A stretch of 64,000 nt of DNA, taken from positions 1 to 64,000 of the forward strand of contig CAYZPC010000005.1 of the NCBI GenBank assembly GCA_964480705.1, given 5' to 3'. Position numbers and translations under genes: made by a program. The notes beneath the pieces were generated by a model. The model saw nothing but the letters and a program-made list of their open reading frames with translations. It was not told where the DNA came from and searched no databases. Source of the stretch: VGJJ01 sp964480705. Its GTDB lineage: Archaea; Iainarchaeota; Iainarchaeia; Iainarchaeales; VGJJ01. Positions within the stretch are counted from its first letter, which is position 1; the number at the start of each line of letters is the position of its first letter. Of the stretch, positions 46,401-56,500 are shown piece after piece.

Positions 46401-49400
46401 ACCACGCTCAACGCGCCCCCTTCTCTGCCTAATACGCGGTTTGTGATTGATGCGGTGAAAGGAGGATATGCCTCGGATCCGGTGCGCATTGTCGTGGATG
46501 AAAATGTGGCCACGTTTACGCCCGTTCAACTCACGTTTAACTTGCCCAACTCACCCAACACGGAACAATTTTTACCATTGGATATTACGAATCAAACCCA
46601 ACAAGGAATAATCATTTCGCGCGCCACCATTACGGGAGACTTCCAAGGACTCTTGTCCACGGGAGAAATGAGAAACTACGTGGAACAGTATCAAAACACC
46701 ACCAGCATTTCAAGCTTGGACACGGAAACGATTCAAGTGAAAGCCAGCACCTCTGCGAGCGTGAGTTTAGTGGCAAACAAAACGCTGAAAGGAGATTTAG
46801 TGCTCACATTCAAGAACACGCAATCCAACCAGGAATGGGTGCAACTCGTGCCTCTGCAGATTAATGTGCGCGTGATTGGAGATTGTGACGAGGAAGCGAT
46901 TCAACTCTCAGGCACCCCCGCGTCGGGAACACTCGCAACGACCGCATTCGATAACCGTTCGCAAACTCCTTTCCAGATTTCAAATATTTGCACGGTGGAA
47001 GGACAGCCTTACCAGATGAGAAACCTCAAAGCCAAAGTCGTGTGGAAAAGCAACCCCATCGGAAATGCCGAATTGGCCGTGACGGACATTGAAGGAAGCG
47101 AGCAAGCGCAAGAAGTCCTGCGCAGCAGCACATACACCACGCTCTTTGACACGTTCAAATCGGCCGAGGAAAGCACCTACGAAAGTATTCTTACATTTAC
47201 TCCATTCCCGCAGAATATTGGACAGACGGCTGATTTCACCGTTACCATCGCAGGAGAAATTGGCTCCGGAACCAACGCGCGAACGGTTGCTAAATCATTT
47301 GATGTCAAAATTAAAGTAACCAATTTGGAAACGTGCGTGACATTCAACCCGGAGCCGGAAGAAGAAATCGTTTTGAAAAGCGATGAAGATGATGTGGAGT
47401 TTGAAATAGACACGAGTGCGTGCGGAAACGTGCCCGTGGATATTTTCTTCTGCACAGGAAGCAATAACTCCAACTGCTCTGGTGGCGCCCCAGAAGGACG
47501 ATTATTTTTGTCGCAGTATAGCATCAACAATTTGTCCGGAACCAAAACCATCAAAATCAACCGACAAGGTGGAACCCTTCCGGGAAGCTATGATTTGACG
47601 GTGGATGCGTCTGTTCCGGGAGTGTCACCGTATCGCATTGCCTCATTGAACGTGAAAGTAGAAAGCGACTCATCATACGCGTTTGAAATGGAGAAGAGCG
47701 ACTTTACCTTGTATCAAAAAAATGCCAAGGATGCGACCACCATCATTAATTCTCTTGTCACGGAAAAGGTGTCAGTGAAAGCGGATGAATGTGACTGGGG
47801 CAAAGCGGCAGACCATCTTACGAATGGCGATTATGCAACGGCAGTGGGTGTGGGTGCAGGAGTTTATCTCGCGACAGCCTATTATGCGGCTAGCGTGGCG
47901 GGGACTGTTGTTGTAGCATCGGCAACCGGGACTGCAACATTGACTGGCTGGGCAGCGGTGTCCGATGGATGTATCCCTTGTATCGTTGTTGCTGTGGTGG
48001 CGGTCATCGTTTATTTGGTCATTGAAGAGGCAAATCAGTGCACCGATGATATAACTGCATTCCTGCCGGACTATATTATTAATTTAGCCGGGGGAGCGAA
48101 CCTCAGCAAACTGCCGCCTGATGCCATCAATATTCTCCTATCGAACAACGCTTCCACCCATGTCAAGGGAGAGTGGAACACGACGTCGTCCAACTATACG
48201 GTGGTGGATGCCCAGAACTATGTCATGACCCAAACGGTGGGCGCGGTGTTCACGAACATGACGGGTTACACTAATCCAAATCCATTATTTGCAGTTGCCA
48301 CTCTGCGTGCCACCGAACATATTCATGGGGATGAAGGCCACGGAGGAAATGCCAAAGTAGAGTGTAACGATAGTACGTTTGGAATGTTCCGCGTGGGACC
48401 CGGGAGCGAACAAGGAAGCTGCAGCCCAGCATACAATAAGGTTCGCGAAGAAAAATTCCACGTGAAGTTCAGAACACAAGACGTCAACCAAACACTTCCT
48501 AAACTAAACTTTGATTCGGTGGCATGCGTTTCCGGAACTACGCTTGGTGCAACTGGAAATGGTTCCGTGCCGCAAGTCGCATTCAATTGGTCATGGAGCG
48601 ACACGACGGGAATACCCATGTACGCGTGCGACGCGAGCAATCCGAATGCCATCTACTGCGATGCGACGCAATTGAATATTGACATCATGAAACGCATCAA
48701 AGCGCTGGACGACTTCCTCGCAGCCAACCAATACACGTTTGACTGCCCCACCAACCCCGCGGCGCAGCCGGACAATGCCCAATTCCCCGCCCAGCAAACC
48801 ATGCAGAGCGGATTCATCGGACTCATTGCGAGCGGATATGACTTCCAAACTCCAACGAGTATTTTATACAACGGAAAAATAGAAAACAAGACAATTACTC
48901 CCCAAAATGGAACACTTACTATTGAAATGACTCCCCTCACGGGAACGGACACGAGCATCAAAACATGTACGGCAAACACGAGCGTGCCAGCCGGAGGAAC
49001 CAGCGACGTTTCCTGCACCATTTCCAATCTGCCCGCACAAAAATATTCAACACGATGGACGCTCACGAGCAACACCACCACGAGCATTTCATTCTCGCAA
49101 CTCACAGTGCCATTTGACATTGAAAGCTATGGGCAAGTATCCAAGGGAACATGCGAAGACTTACTCAAAACCACTGCCATCCTCAACGGTGTTCCCGGAA
49201 TCAATATGTGGATTGACGCGGGTGACCCGCGATTTGCTGAAAATGTGAATGACACGAGCGTCACGTACACGCCCGCCGTGCCCAATGTGCAAGTGCTCAA
49301 CCAACTCATGCACTTTGACGCGTACTTAATCCGCGATGGGTATTCCAAAGACTTTGAGAATGATTTCAGAGACTATTATTCCACGCAAGCATTTGCGGAT

Positions 49401-50555
49401 GCCCCCGTGTGGTTCAAGGGAACCCCTACTTCGCCGGGACTCAACCGCTTCTATGGAGATGATGACGCTTTAGTGTTCAGCAACAAATATTTCAACGACA
49501 CCACGCTTCCAAACGCAGGAAAGTACCGCGTGGACATTAGTGTATTCTTCGGAGACGACTGGAGATTATTAGACGCAAATGGAAGTTTGAATTCTACCAT
49601 TGGAGTGGACTTCTACCACATCAAGAACCCTGTGCCCAACTCGCCATTCTATCGCTTGCCATTCAATGGACAAGTGGGATTAGTGGGAACGCAGTACAAT
49701 CGCGTGGGATATGGGTTAGAGTTCATCAATGAAACAAATCCCATTAAGGTGAATGATAGTTTGGTGAAAACATTCTCAGGAGAAGAATCCTCCGCGATTG
49801 CACAAGCCAATGTGGAATATGAAAATGATTTGCGCGTGATGAACAGCGTGCCCTCCACGAGAGGAAATATTTTGGAAATAACCGCATCATCCGGAAATGC
49901 GCCTGCACGCATCGTGTTCACACCCAGCTTGGCTACTCCAACGGTGTTAAAAGTCACCAAAACTGCGGGAACGCAACCCTTCTCCGCATTCTATCACATT
50001 GCTGAAAATGGTTCTCCCATCGAAACGGGAAGCGCTCTTACATACTGGGAAGGAGCGGGAACGTGCTATGATTTTACATCCGTACCCGTGTATGAACGAT
50101 TCAACTATTCTCCGGACCGCGCGGCCAATAATACGGATCGCTTGAATGCGTGGCAGTATGCGTATGGAGTAGACTGGCCATTTGCCCGACAGGGCGGCGA
50201 TGAGTATTTGCGCACCATCTTCTACACGCCCGCGCAGGGAAGCTATTCCATCGTGTCTGAAACGGACTATGCTAAGTTCTTCACGGCCAACGCCGCTAGC
50301 CCATCCACGAGCCAATCATTGGATGGAGTGTCCACGATGCCCTACAATAATGCGAGCACGGTCATGGACTCTCTGCAAGACGTGTTTGATTTGGTTTCGG
50401 ATGGAAAGATTTGTGTCACAGACTCCGGAAACAAGGCGCGATTCTACTGGAACCCGGAAACCGTGTACAAGCAGACGAGCCAAACGAGCATTAGTGCATT
50501 CACCAATGGGCTCGTCGCGGGACAAACATGTGTGGGTCCGCCTGTGAACGGGTAA
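43401..50555 (+). CDS. Giant surface protein 4 (2384 aa) with internal hydrophobic module
   Basis: ATG 43401 (MGWQEIYHSAEDKWYAMLD) matches the paralogs; a TTG 9 nt earlier is less likely. Order: tag (9-36, with IPVYHVIDPID), transmembrane helix (~40-62), carboxypeptidase-regulatory-like repeats (~70-580), core YYRAW...R-D-P-A-D-V-T-L-G (~740), beta domains with Cys pairs (~1300-1420), then a module of about three hydrophobic segments (bases 47836-48040) in the middle of the outer part, HIHGDEGH (~1640), YCDATQ (~1753), LPFNG (~2089), FYWNP near the end. The C-terminal part is closely similar to giant 5. No C-terminal anchor or sorting tail. Confidence 0.85.
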   Translation: MGWQEIYHSAEDKWYAMLDSLDQKNIPVYHVIDPIDKVVPSLLVAGVLLLGVLGLFILPLIGIGGGSDVVLSFTDTQGRAISGLSADITIGNESTTRVTNSVGKIVLKGVNTGADILVQVDDVQYQTLSTKEKVSERNQTLSFTLTPRRVVPALLTFQFVDGGNQSLSGKTLFVSLACASGAPLEQAQYTITNGILTLNTSEECGTYVGTISGNGIQTKDGVLFTSANAIISLSTLSTEKGKAKITVRSADDDAVLENMDVELISAQGNSIQTITTNSFGVAIFNDVPVGDYYASVNDGAGEYALSTTGTFSLSANQTTPVDVSLSKQVQGTLRISVTAKTGNTWIANAIVKLIRKSDNKLLASKTTTTENTPITLDVSERGPFLLTASHTDYLSETKEIPAVSGEQTVAFALEKLTAQNSGRIVVNVVDEDNLNVDNAHVMLYDAASGFLYHAANPAITDSNGNAKFMGVPSGNYFARATKYPAGPSDSPAFQTDKSIAAQTKLTLTIGQAAVQAIVKDVDGNPVPFATVEFLTDGTDECLANKCAVQTDALGVVSRSFKADRKVYVRARAAGFTTYSSASYQLYPAQTRVIEVKLPKTILGQTPRISFVDVRDPVTNARATDMKSGKTYLAVFQLQVPSALQSLNGGGIMLRVGREELIENDILAITGINAPGAVVVKGTSYQPGINFEDGDELNLTNGNAKWATLRWNTMVPGVYEVSALVRVSEEASNLDELPFYYRAWVEDGSTYLRDPADVTLGTSQTSALKEGQYAESYQKIYFNGKSIVCDDTFCYSGESILNEDDQLLVEESPYDLSINKRYTYSFVLTSNATTVYQAPKLRVFVSNDAVVASQEVQLNDYTVTRPDGQELQGSNLSTYEIPGGGEGNGLDVGRLEQFKTIVGEFTFTAKQNAATNVVVQLINQGEIVFEQVVPFSIASSKQILLSVDPTTAAAFIPTTFNVRVRDSEGFEIQDALVSLLKIDPNQIQQIIARQYTDITGRTTLNAPPSLPNTRFVIDAVKGGYASDPVRIVVDENVATFTPVQLTFNLPNSPNTEQFLPLDITNQTQQGIIISRATITGDFQGLLSTGEMRNYVEQYQNTTSISSLDTETIQVKASTSASVSLVANKTLKGDLVLTFKNTQSNQEWVQLVPLQINVRVIGDCDEEAIQLSGTPASGTLATTAFDNRSQTPFQISNICTVEGQPYQMRNLKAKVVWKSNPIGNAELAVTDIEGSEQAQEVLRSSTYTTLFDTFKSAEESTYESILTFTPFPQNIGQTADFTVTIAGEIGSGTNARTVAKSFDVKIKVTNLETCVTFNPEPEEEIVLKSDEDDVEFEIDTSACGNVPVDIFFCTGSNNSNCSGGAPEGRLFLSQYSINNLSGTKTIKINRQGGTLPGSYDLTVDASVPGVSPYRIASLNVKVESDSSYAFEMEKSDFTLYQKNAKDATTIINSLVTEKVSVKADECDWGKAADHLTNGDYATAVGVGAGVYLATAYYAASVAGTVVVASATGTATLTGWAAVSDGCIPCIVVAVVAVIVYLVIEEANQCTDDITAFLPDYIINLAGGANLSKLPPDAINILLSNNASTHVKGEWNTTSSNYTVVDAQNYVMTQTVGAVFTNMTGYTNPNPLFAVATLRATEHIHGDEGHGGNAKVECNDSTFGMFRVGPGSEQGSCSPAYNKVREEKFHVKFRTQDVNQTLPKLNFDSVACVSGTTLGATGNGSVPQVAFNWSWSDTTGIPMYACDASNPNAIYCDATQLNIDIMKRIKALDDFLAANQYTFDCPTNPAAQPDNAQFPAQQTMQSGFIGLIASGYDFQTPTSILYNGKIENKTITPQNGTLTIEMTPLTGTDTSIKTCTANTSVPAGGTSDVSCTISNLPAQKYSTRWTLTSNTTTSISFSQLTVPFDIESYGQVSKGTCEDLLKTTAILNGVPGINMWIDAGDPRFAENVNDTSVTYTPAVPNVQVLNQLMHFDAYLIRDGYSKDFENDFRDYYSTQAFADAPVWFKGTPTSPGLNRFYGDDDALVFSNKYFNDTTLPNAGKYRVDISVFFGDDWRLLDANGSLNSTIGVDFYHIKNPVPNSPFYRLPFNGQVGLVGTQYNRVGYGLEFINETNPIKVNDSLVKTFSGEESSAIAQANVEYENDLRVMNSVPSTRGNILEITASSGNAPARIVFTPSLATPTVLKVTKTAGTQPFSAFYHIAENGSPIETGSALTYWEGAGTCYDFTSVPVYERFNYSPDRAANNTDRLNAWQYAYGVDWPFARQGGDEYLRTIFYTPAQGSYSIVSETDYAKFFTANAASPSTSQSLDGVSTMPYNNASTVMDSLQDVFDLVSDGKICVTDSGNKARFYWNPETVYKQTSQTSISAFTNGLVAGQTCVGPPVNG

Positions 50556-50573
50556 TGCGATGGGGGCCTTGCG

Positions 50574-53500
50574 GTGAGCATACAGGAAACCTATCACCGG
50601 TTGGAGGATGGATGGTACAACCTCCTTGACGCGGTGGACACGAAAGTACCCGTGTATGCGGTCGTGGACCCTATTGAACGAGTCGTGCCTACTTTTGCCA
50701 TTCTGCTAGGGATTATTGCCGTGCTATTGCTCGGCGGGGGATATTTTATCCTAACTGGGGGAAACACCACTGCAGCCACATTGCTTGTTTTAGATGAAGA
50801 TGGAAAGCCCGTGGAGGGAGTTAATCTCCAAGCAACATGGGAAAATAGTGGAAAACAAGACGCGGTGACGAATGGTGTGGGGAAGGCAACATTCAACAGC
50901 TTGCCCAAAAATATTCCCATCCAGGTAAGGGCAGAACATCCCTCATTTTCAACCAAAATGAGCACGTACACGATTGAAGAAAACAACCTAACGCTGTCAC
51001 TGACTCTCTCCCTTGCACACGTCGCACCGAGCGCACTCACATTCTATTTCGTGGACAAAACAGGCATGAGTTTAGAAGGAAAAGCCCTCACGATACAATT
51101 ATCATGCTCCAGCGGAAAACCACTCGACGAAGGAAACCAGCAAACAACCAATGGAATACTCACAACTACTCCCCCGCGCGAATGCGGCACCCTATTGGGA
51201 ACGATTTCAGGAGAAGGGTTTGAAACACGCTCAGGGGTTCCCCTGCGCGGTGATGCGCCCATCATTGCACTTGACTCCCGCATATTGGAAAAAAGCCAAT
51301 TGAAAGTGCGCGTGATGAGCGAAGAAGAAAATAGCGGAATAGACGGCGCACAAGTGGAATTATTTTCCACCGAAGGAATTTCCATTGAGCGAAAATACAC
51401 CAATGGATTAGGCATTGTCCTGTTTGAAAATATCCCCCAAGGAGAATACTATGCGAGTGTGTCCACTCCAACGGGTGAATATGCTGCGGAAACCACATCC
51501 ACTATTTCACTAAACACCATTTCGGGAGAAGAAATGACAGTGACTCTTTCCCGCGCGACGCAGGGAACACTATCCGTGCGCGTGACGGACCAAGCCACAG
51601 GAGAAAAACTCTCCAATGTTACGTTGAAATTATTACGCGCGGACAATCGAAGCGTGGTGCAGACATTTCTAACCAATCAAACGGGAGAAGATGCGTTGCT
51701 TGCGGTAAATGAAAAAGGGCCCTTCATTTTGTACGTGTTACATCCAAATTATTTGAGTGCGGAGAAGCAAATCCCCAGCGTTGCGGGAAATACGAGTGTA
51801 AATGTGCCCCTGGAAAAACTCACCGCACAAAATTCTGGACGAGTGATTGTAAAAGTCACCGATGAAGATGGATTTTCGGTTGAGAGTGCACGCGTCGTGC
51901 TGTATGATGCCGCATCCAAATTCATTCTGCACGGGTATGAACCCAAATTCACGAATGCAAATGGCGAAGCCACATTTACAGGAGTAAAAACCGGAAACTA
52001 CTTTGCACGCGTCACCAAATATCCCGCGGGACCGAGCGATTCCCCCAATTTTTCGAGCAGCGTGAATGAAGCGACTCAAACAACGGTGAAAATGACCATT
52101 GGCACCGCCACCGTGCGCGTGCGCGTGCTGGACGCGCAAGGAGAACCTATCCCCTTCGCCAGCGTGGCATTCGAGGCTGAAGGAACAACGGAGTGCGCGG
52201 GAGGAAAGTGCCGCGTGGAAACCGATACAGGGGGAGTGGCCTCCTACACGTTCAAAGCGGACCGAAAAATATTCGCTCGCGTGAGCGCAACAGGATATGC
52301 TGCGTATGAAACCATTTCACATGCCCTAAAAGTAGGACTGCCCGTCACCATCCCGGTGGTTTTGGCGAGAAGTATTCCGGGAAACGCTCCTACGATTACG
52401 ATTGCTTCTATTGTTGACATTCAAACAGGATTGCCCGCGGCGCAAATAGACAAAGGAAAGAGCTACCGCGTCACGTTTCAATTAGCCATCCCCGATGTAT
52501 TGAGTGGATTGGAACGCGCAGGAGCGCACGTGCGAGTGGGAGATGAGGAATTAGTGGAAAGTGAGCGCGCGCTCATCCTATCCATCAACGCCCCGCGCGC
52601 ACGCACCACCAGGGGGAGCAGTTATCAACCCTCCTCCGGATGGGTGGAAGATGAACAAAATCTCACCGAAGGAGATGCTAAATGGGCTCATGTGGAATGG
52701 CTGGCCGTGCAAGCTGGAGTGTATGAGTTTGCGGCGGTAATGCATGTGAAAAATACTGCCGCGCTGCTGGAAAATGTAAATGTGTACTACCGTGCGTGGG
52801 GAACACAAGGAACTATTTGGACGCGAACACCAATTGATTCCGTGTTGGGAGAAAATGAAAATAATGCGGGAAAAGAATCACTATATGCGAACACATTTAC
52901 CCGCGTATTCGTGGTGGGAAAACCCCTCTCGTGCGAGGATGCGATTTGCTACGCGGGAGAAACCCTCACGAACTTGGACACGGGCTTGATTCAGCGCGAC
53001 TCCCCCTATGCGGCTATTCCCCTCAACTCCTATCGGTATGATTTTGTGCTCGCGGGAAATAGCAATGGAACACAAACTCTTTCCCATGCGCACATTCGAG
53101 TGGTATCCCTAGGAGAAAATGGAACGAGCGGGGGGCCCGTGATTGAATCATATTCATTTGAAAACGTGCCCGGAAACACCATTCAAGAGAGCGGATTGTC
53201 CACATTCACCTTAGAAGGGAATACGGGATTAGGCATAGGAGTGGGGGACATTTCATCTACTCAAACCATTCGCGGAAGCATTGACTTTTTGGGTGCCAGC
53301 GATGCATCATCCGAAATGGTGATGCAGGTTATTTCTAATGGAGATATTGTGTTTGAACGCACCCTCTCATTTGAGGTGGGGGGATTTCAAAACATGCACA
53401 TTGTTGCAAGCCCTGCAACCGTGCCTGCGTTCACCGGTTCCACGTTGAGTGTTCGTGTGAATGATACGGAAGGATTTGGAATGGCGGGCGTGCGCGTACG

Positions 53501-56500
53501 CGTGACAAAAATAGACGCGAGCAATGTTCATACTCTTATTGAAGAAAAATACACGGATAATATGGGAGACGTTCGCATAGATGTGCCAGCCTCCCTTCCC
53601 AATGCACGATTCCAAATTGATGCCACGCGCGGAAGCGAATCCGCATCACCAGTGTTTGTAAGTGTGGGAGCCAATGTCGTGGACTTTTCCCCCGCAACAA
53701 TTGATGCTACTCTTGATGCGGTGCCAAACGCGGACACGTTTGTTGCACTCGATGCCACGAGCCTCGCGCAGCAAGAACTCACACTCACTCAGACAGCAAT
53801 CGCGGGGTCTTTCCAAGGGATGCTCTCCCTAAATGATATGCAAAACTGGCTGGGACAGTATCATGGAAACCTGCGCATTTTGCCCGGAGAAACAAAGGGA
53901 ATGAATGTGAAAGTCAGCACGACTCCTTCACTATCTCTCTTGGCAGGAAAAAACCTTTCCGGAAACATTATTACCATTTGGGGAAACTCCCTCAACGCGG
54001 GAACGTGGGTGCAATCCCTTCCTCTGAGTGTGACATTGGCCATTCCCACCCAATGTGATGAGTCCGCGCTCCAACTTTCAGGAATTTCAAACAGCGGAAC
54101 GATTGAATTAAGCGCGTTTGAAAATCGCGTGGACAAACCATTTCAACTATTAAACGTGTGCGAAGTGAACGGAAACCCCGTGGATTTGCACCGACTCACG
54201 GCTAAAATAGCCTGGAAGAGCACGCCCATTGGAAACGTAGAATTGTCGATTCAAAACCCCGCAACGGGAGAACGCGTCACCGAAGCATTGCAGAATGGGT
54301 TTTCCACCCCGCTGTTTGAAACCGTAAACACGGCGCAGCAAACACCCTATGATGCCGTGCTCACATTCACCCCTCAACCTGGACATGTAGGAGAAAAAGC
54401 CGAGTTCACGGTCACTCTTTCCGCACAAACTGGGCAAGGAAATGACACGCAAATTATATCCGAATCATTTGACATGCGCATCATTGTAACAAACTTTGAA
54501 ACATGCATCACGTATGACATTGACCGCGACGCGGGACTCGTGATGAATGCAGAAGATAATGAAACCCAATTTTCGATTGATACTACTGCATGCGGAAACG
54601 TGCCCATTGACATTGCATTCTGCACGGGAAGCACCAACGTGAATTGCTCCGGGGGCGCACCGCAAGGAAAAATATACTTGTCACAATATGCCATTACCGC
54701 GCTGAAGGGCGAAAAAACCATTCGCGTCGAACGAAAAGCATCCACGCTGCCGGGAGCATACGATATTACGGTAGATGCCCGCGTGCCCGGAACGACGTTG
54801 CGAAGGGTGGCAGCGCTGCCATTGCATGTACAGCCGCGCGAGGATTATGCGTTTGTACTCGACAAGGTAGCCTTCACCCTTTTCTCTGAAAACCCCCTCG
54901 ATACGACGGCAGTGACCAACCGTTTAGTGGATGAAAAAATAACCGTGCGCGCGAGTATATGCGACTGGGATGATTCCAATAAACGAGACAGCGATACTGT
55001 GGCAGAAGAATTTGCTGTTTTTTCGACGGGAATATTCACCTACTTTGCTTTCCACGATTTTGACATTGAAAATGCCTGGAAAGCATTCTGGGACTTATTC
55101 GATGACCCGTGCGATGATTATGAGAATGGAACACTCACTGACTTCATCATCAAACTTGCCGCACCCGACGGGCTGCGCGTTGAACTGCCTGGAGATGCGA
55201 TTGATATTACACTGTCTTCGAACATTTCAACCGCATTTTCGGCTGAATGGGTGTTAGACGATGCGAGTCTTGAACGTGTAGATGAAAAATGGTTTGAACA
55301 TGTAGGAGTTCGAATTATCGGAACGAACACTACTCCGAGACCATCTGAATTTGGTGTGATGACGCTGCGTGCGACAGAACACATTCATGGAGATGAATTT
55401 CACACGGGAAANNNNNNNNNNNNNNNNNNNNNNNNNNNNNNNNNNNNNNNNNNNNNNNNNNNNNNNNNNNNNNNNNNNNNNNNNNNNNNNNNNNNNNNNN
55501 NNNNNNNNNNNGTCACGTGGAACTTCTGCGATGCCAGCAACCCGGAAGCCGTGTACTGCGACGCGACACAGTTCAACATTATGATGCAAAAACGACTCAA
55601 ACGACTGGATGACTTTTTGGCAGCCAACCAATACTCGTTTGATTGTCCGGAAGGATTAGGAACACAGCCGGATTCACAAGTATTTGTGCGACCCACTCCC
55701 GTTCCCACTGGGTTTGTGGGCTATCACTCCTTCGGATACACGTTCCAGAGCCCCACTTCCTTGTCATTTGCAAGTACGATTGAAAATGCGACTGCTGCCG
55801 CACACGATGCCACGATGCGCGTGACCATCACTCCCATTGCGGGAAGTGGAAGCGGAAATACCCCGCCTGCGAGTGTGCAAACATGCGACGCAACAATCAC
55901 CATTCCGGCAAACACCTCCGCGCCCGCTGGATGCGTTATCTCAACCATTCCTGCTGGGGCATATGTGCTGGTGTTTGATTTGGTGAGCACGAGCACGAGC
56001 AACATTGCCAGTATTGTCAACTCGAAAGTGATTGACACGCAGGAATATTCCCAAAGCTTTGGACAAACATGCGAAGGACTAGTGAAGACCACTGCACTCA
56101 TCAATGGAAAGCCCGGCATCAACCGCTGGATTGACCGAAGTGATTCGGTGTGGGGAGCAACTATTAATGATAATCCGGCATTTACGAATGATGTTCCCAG
56201 CGTGGATGCGTTGCGACAGCTCATGCACTTTGATGCCTACGTAATGAAAGATGGATACACGCACGATTTTGAAAATGATTTTAGAGATTATTATTCCGCG
56301 AGCGCATTTGCCGACTCTCCCGCGTGGTTCAAAGGTTCAGGCGGAGGAGTGGCGGGAATGAATTCATATTATGGGAGCGATGACGCACTCACATTTACGC
56401 AAAAGTACGTGGATTCGTCCACCCTTTCCACGAGCGGAAAATACCGCGTGAATATAGAAGCCACGTTCACGGATGATTGGAGACTGATCGATGCGAGCGG

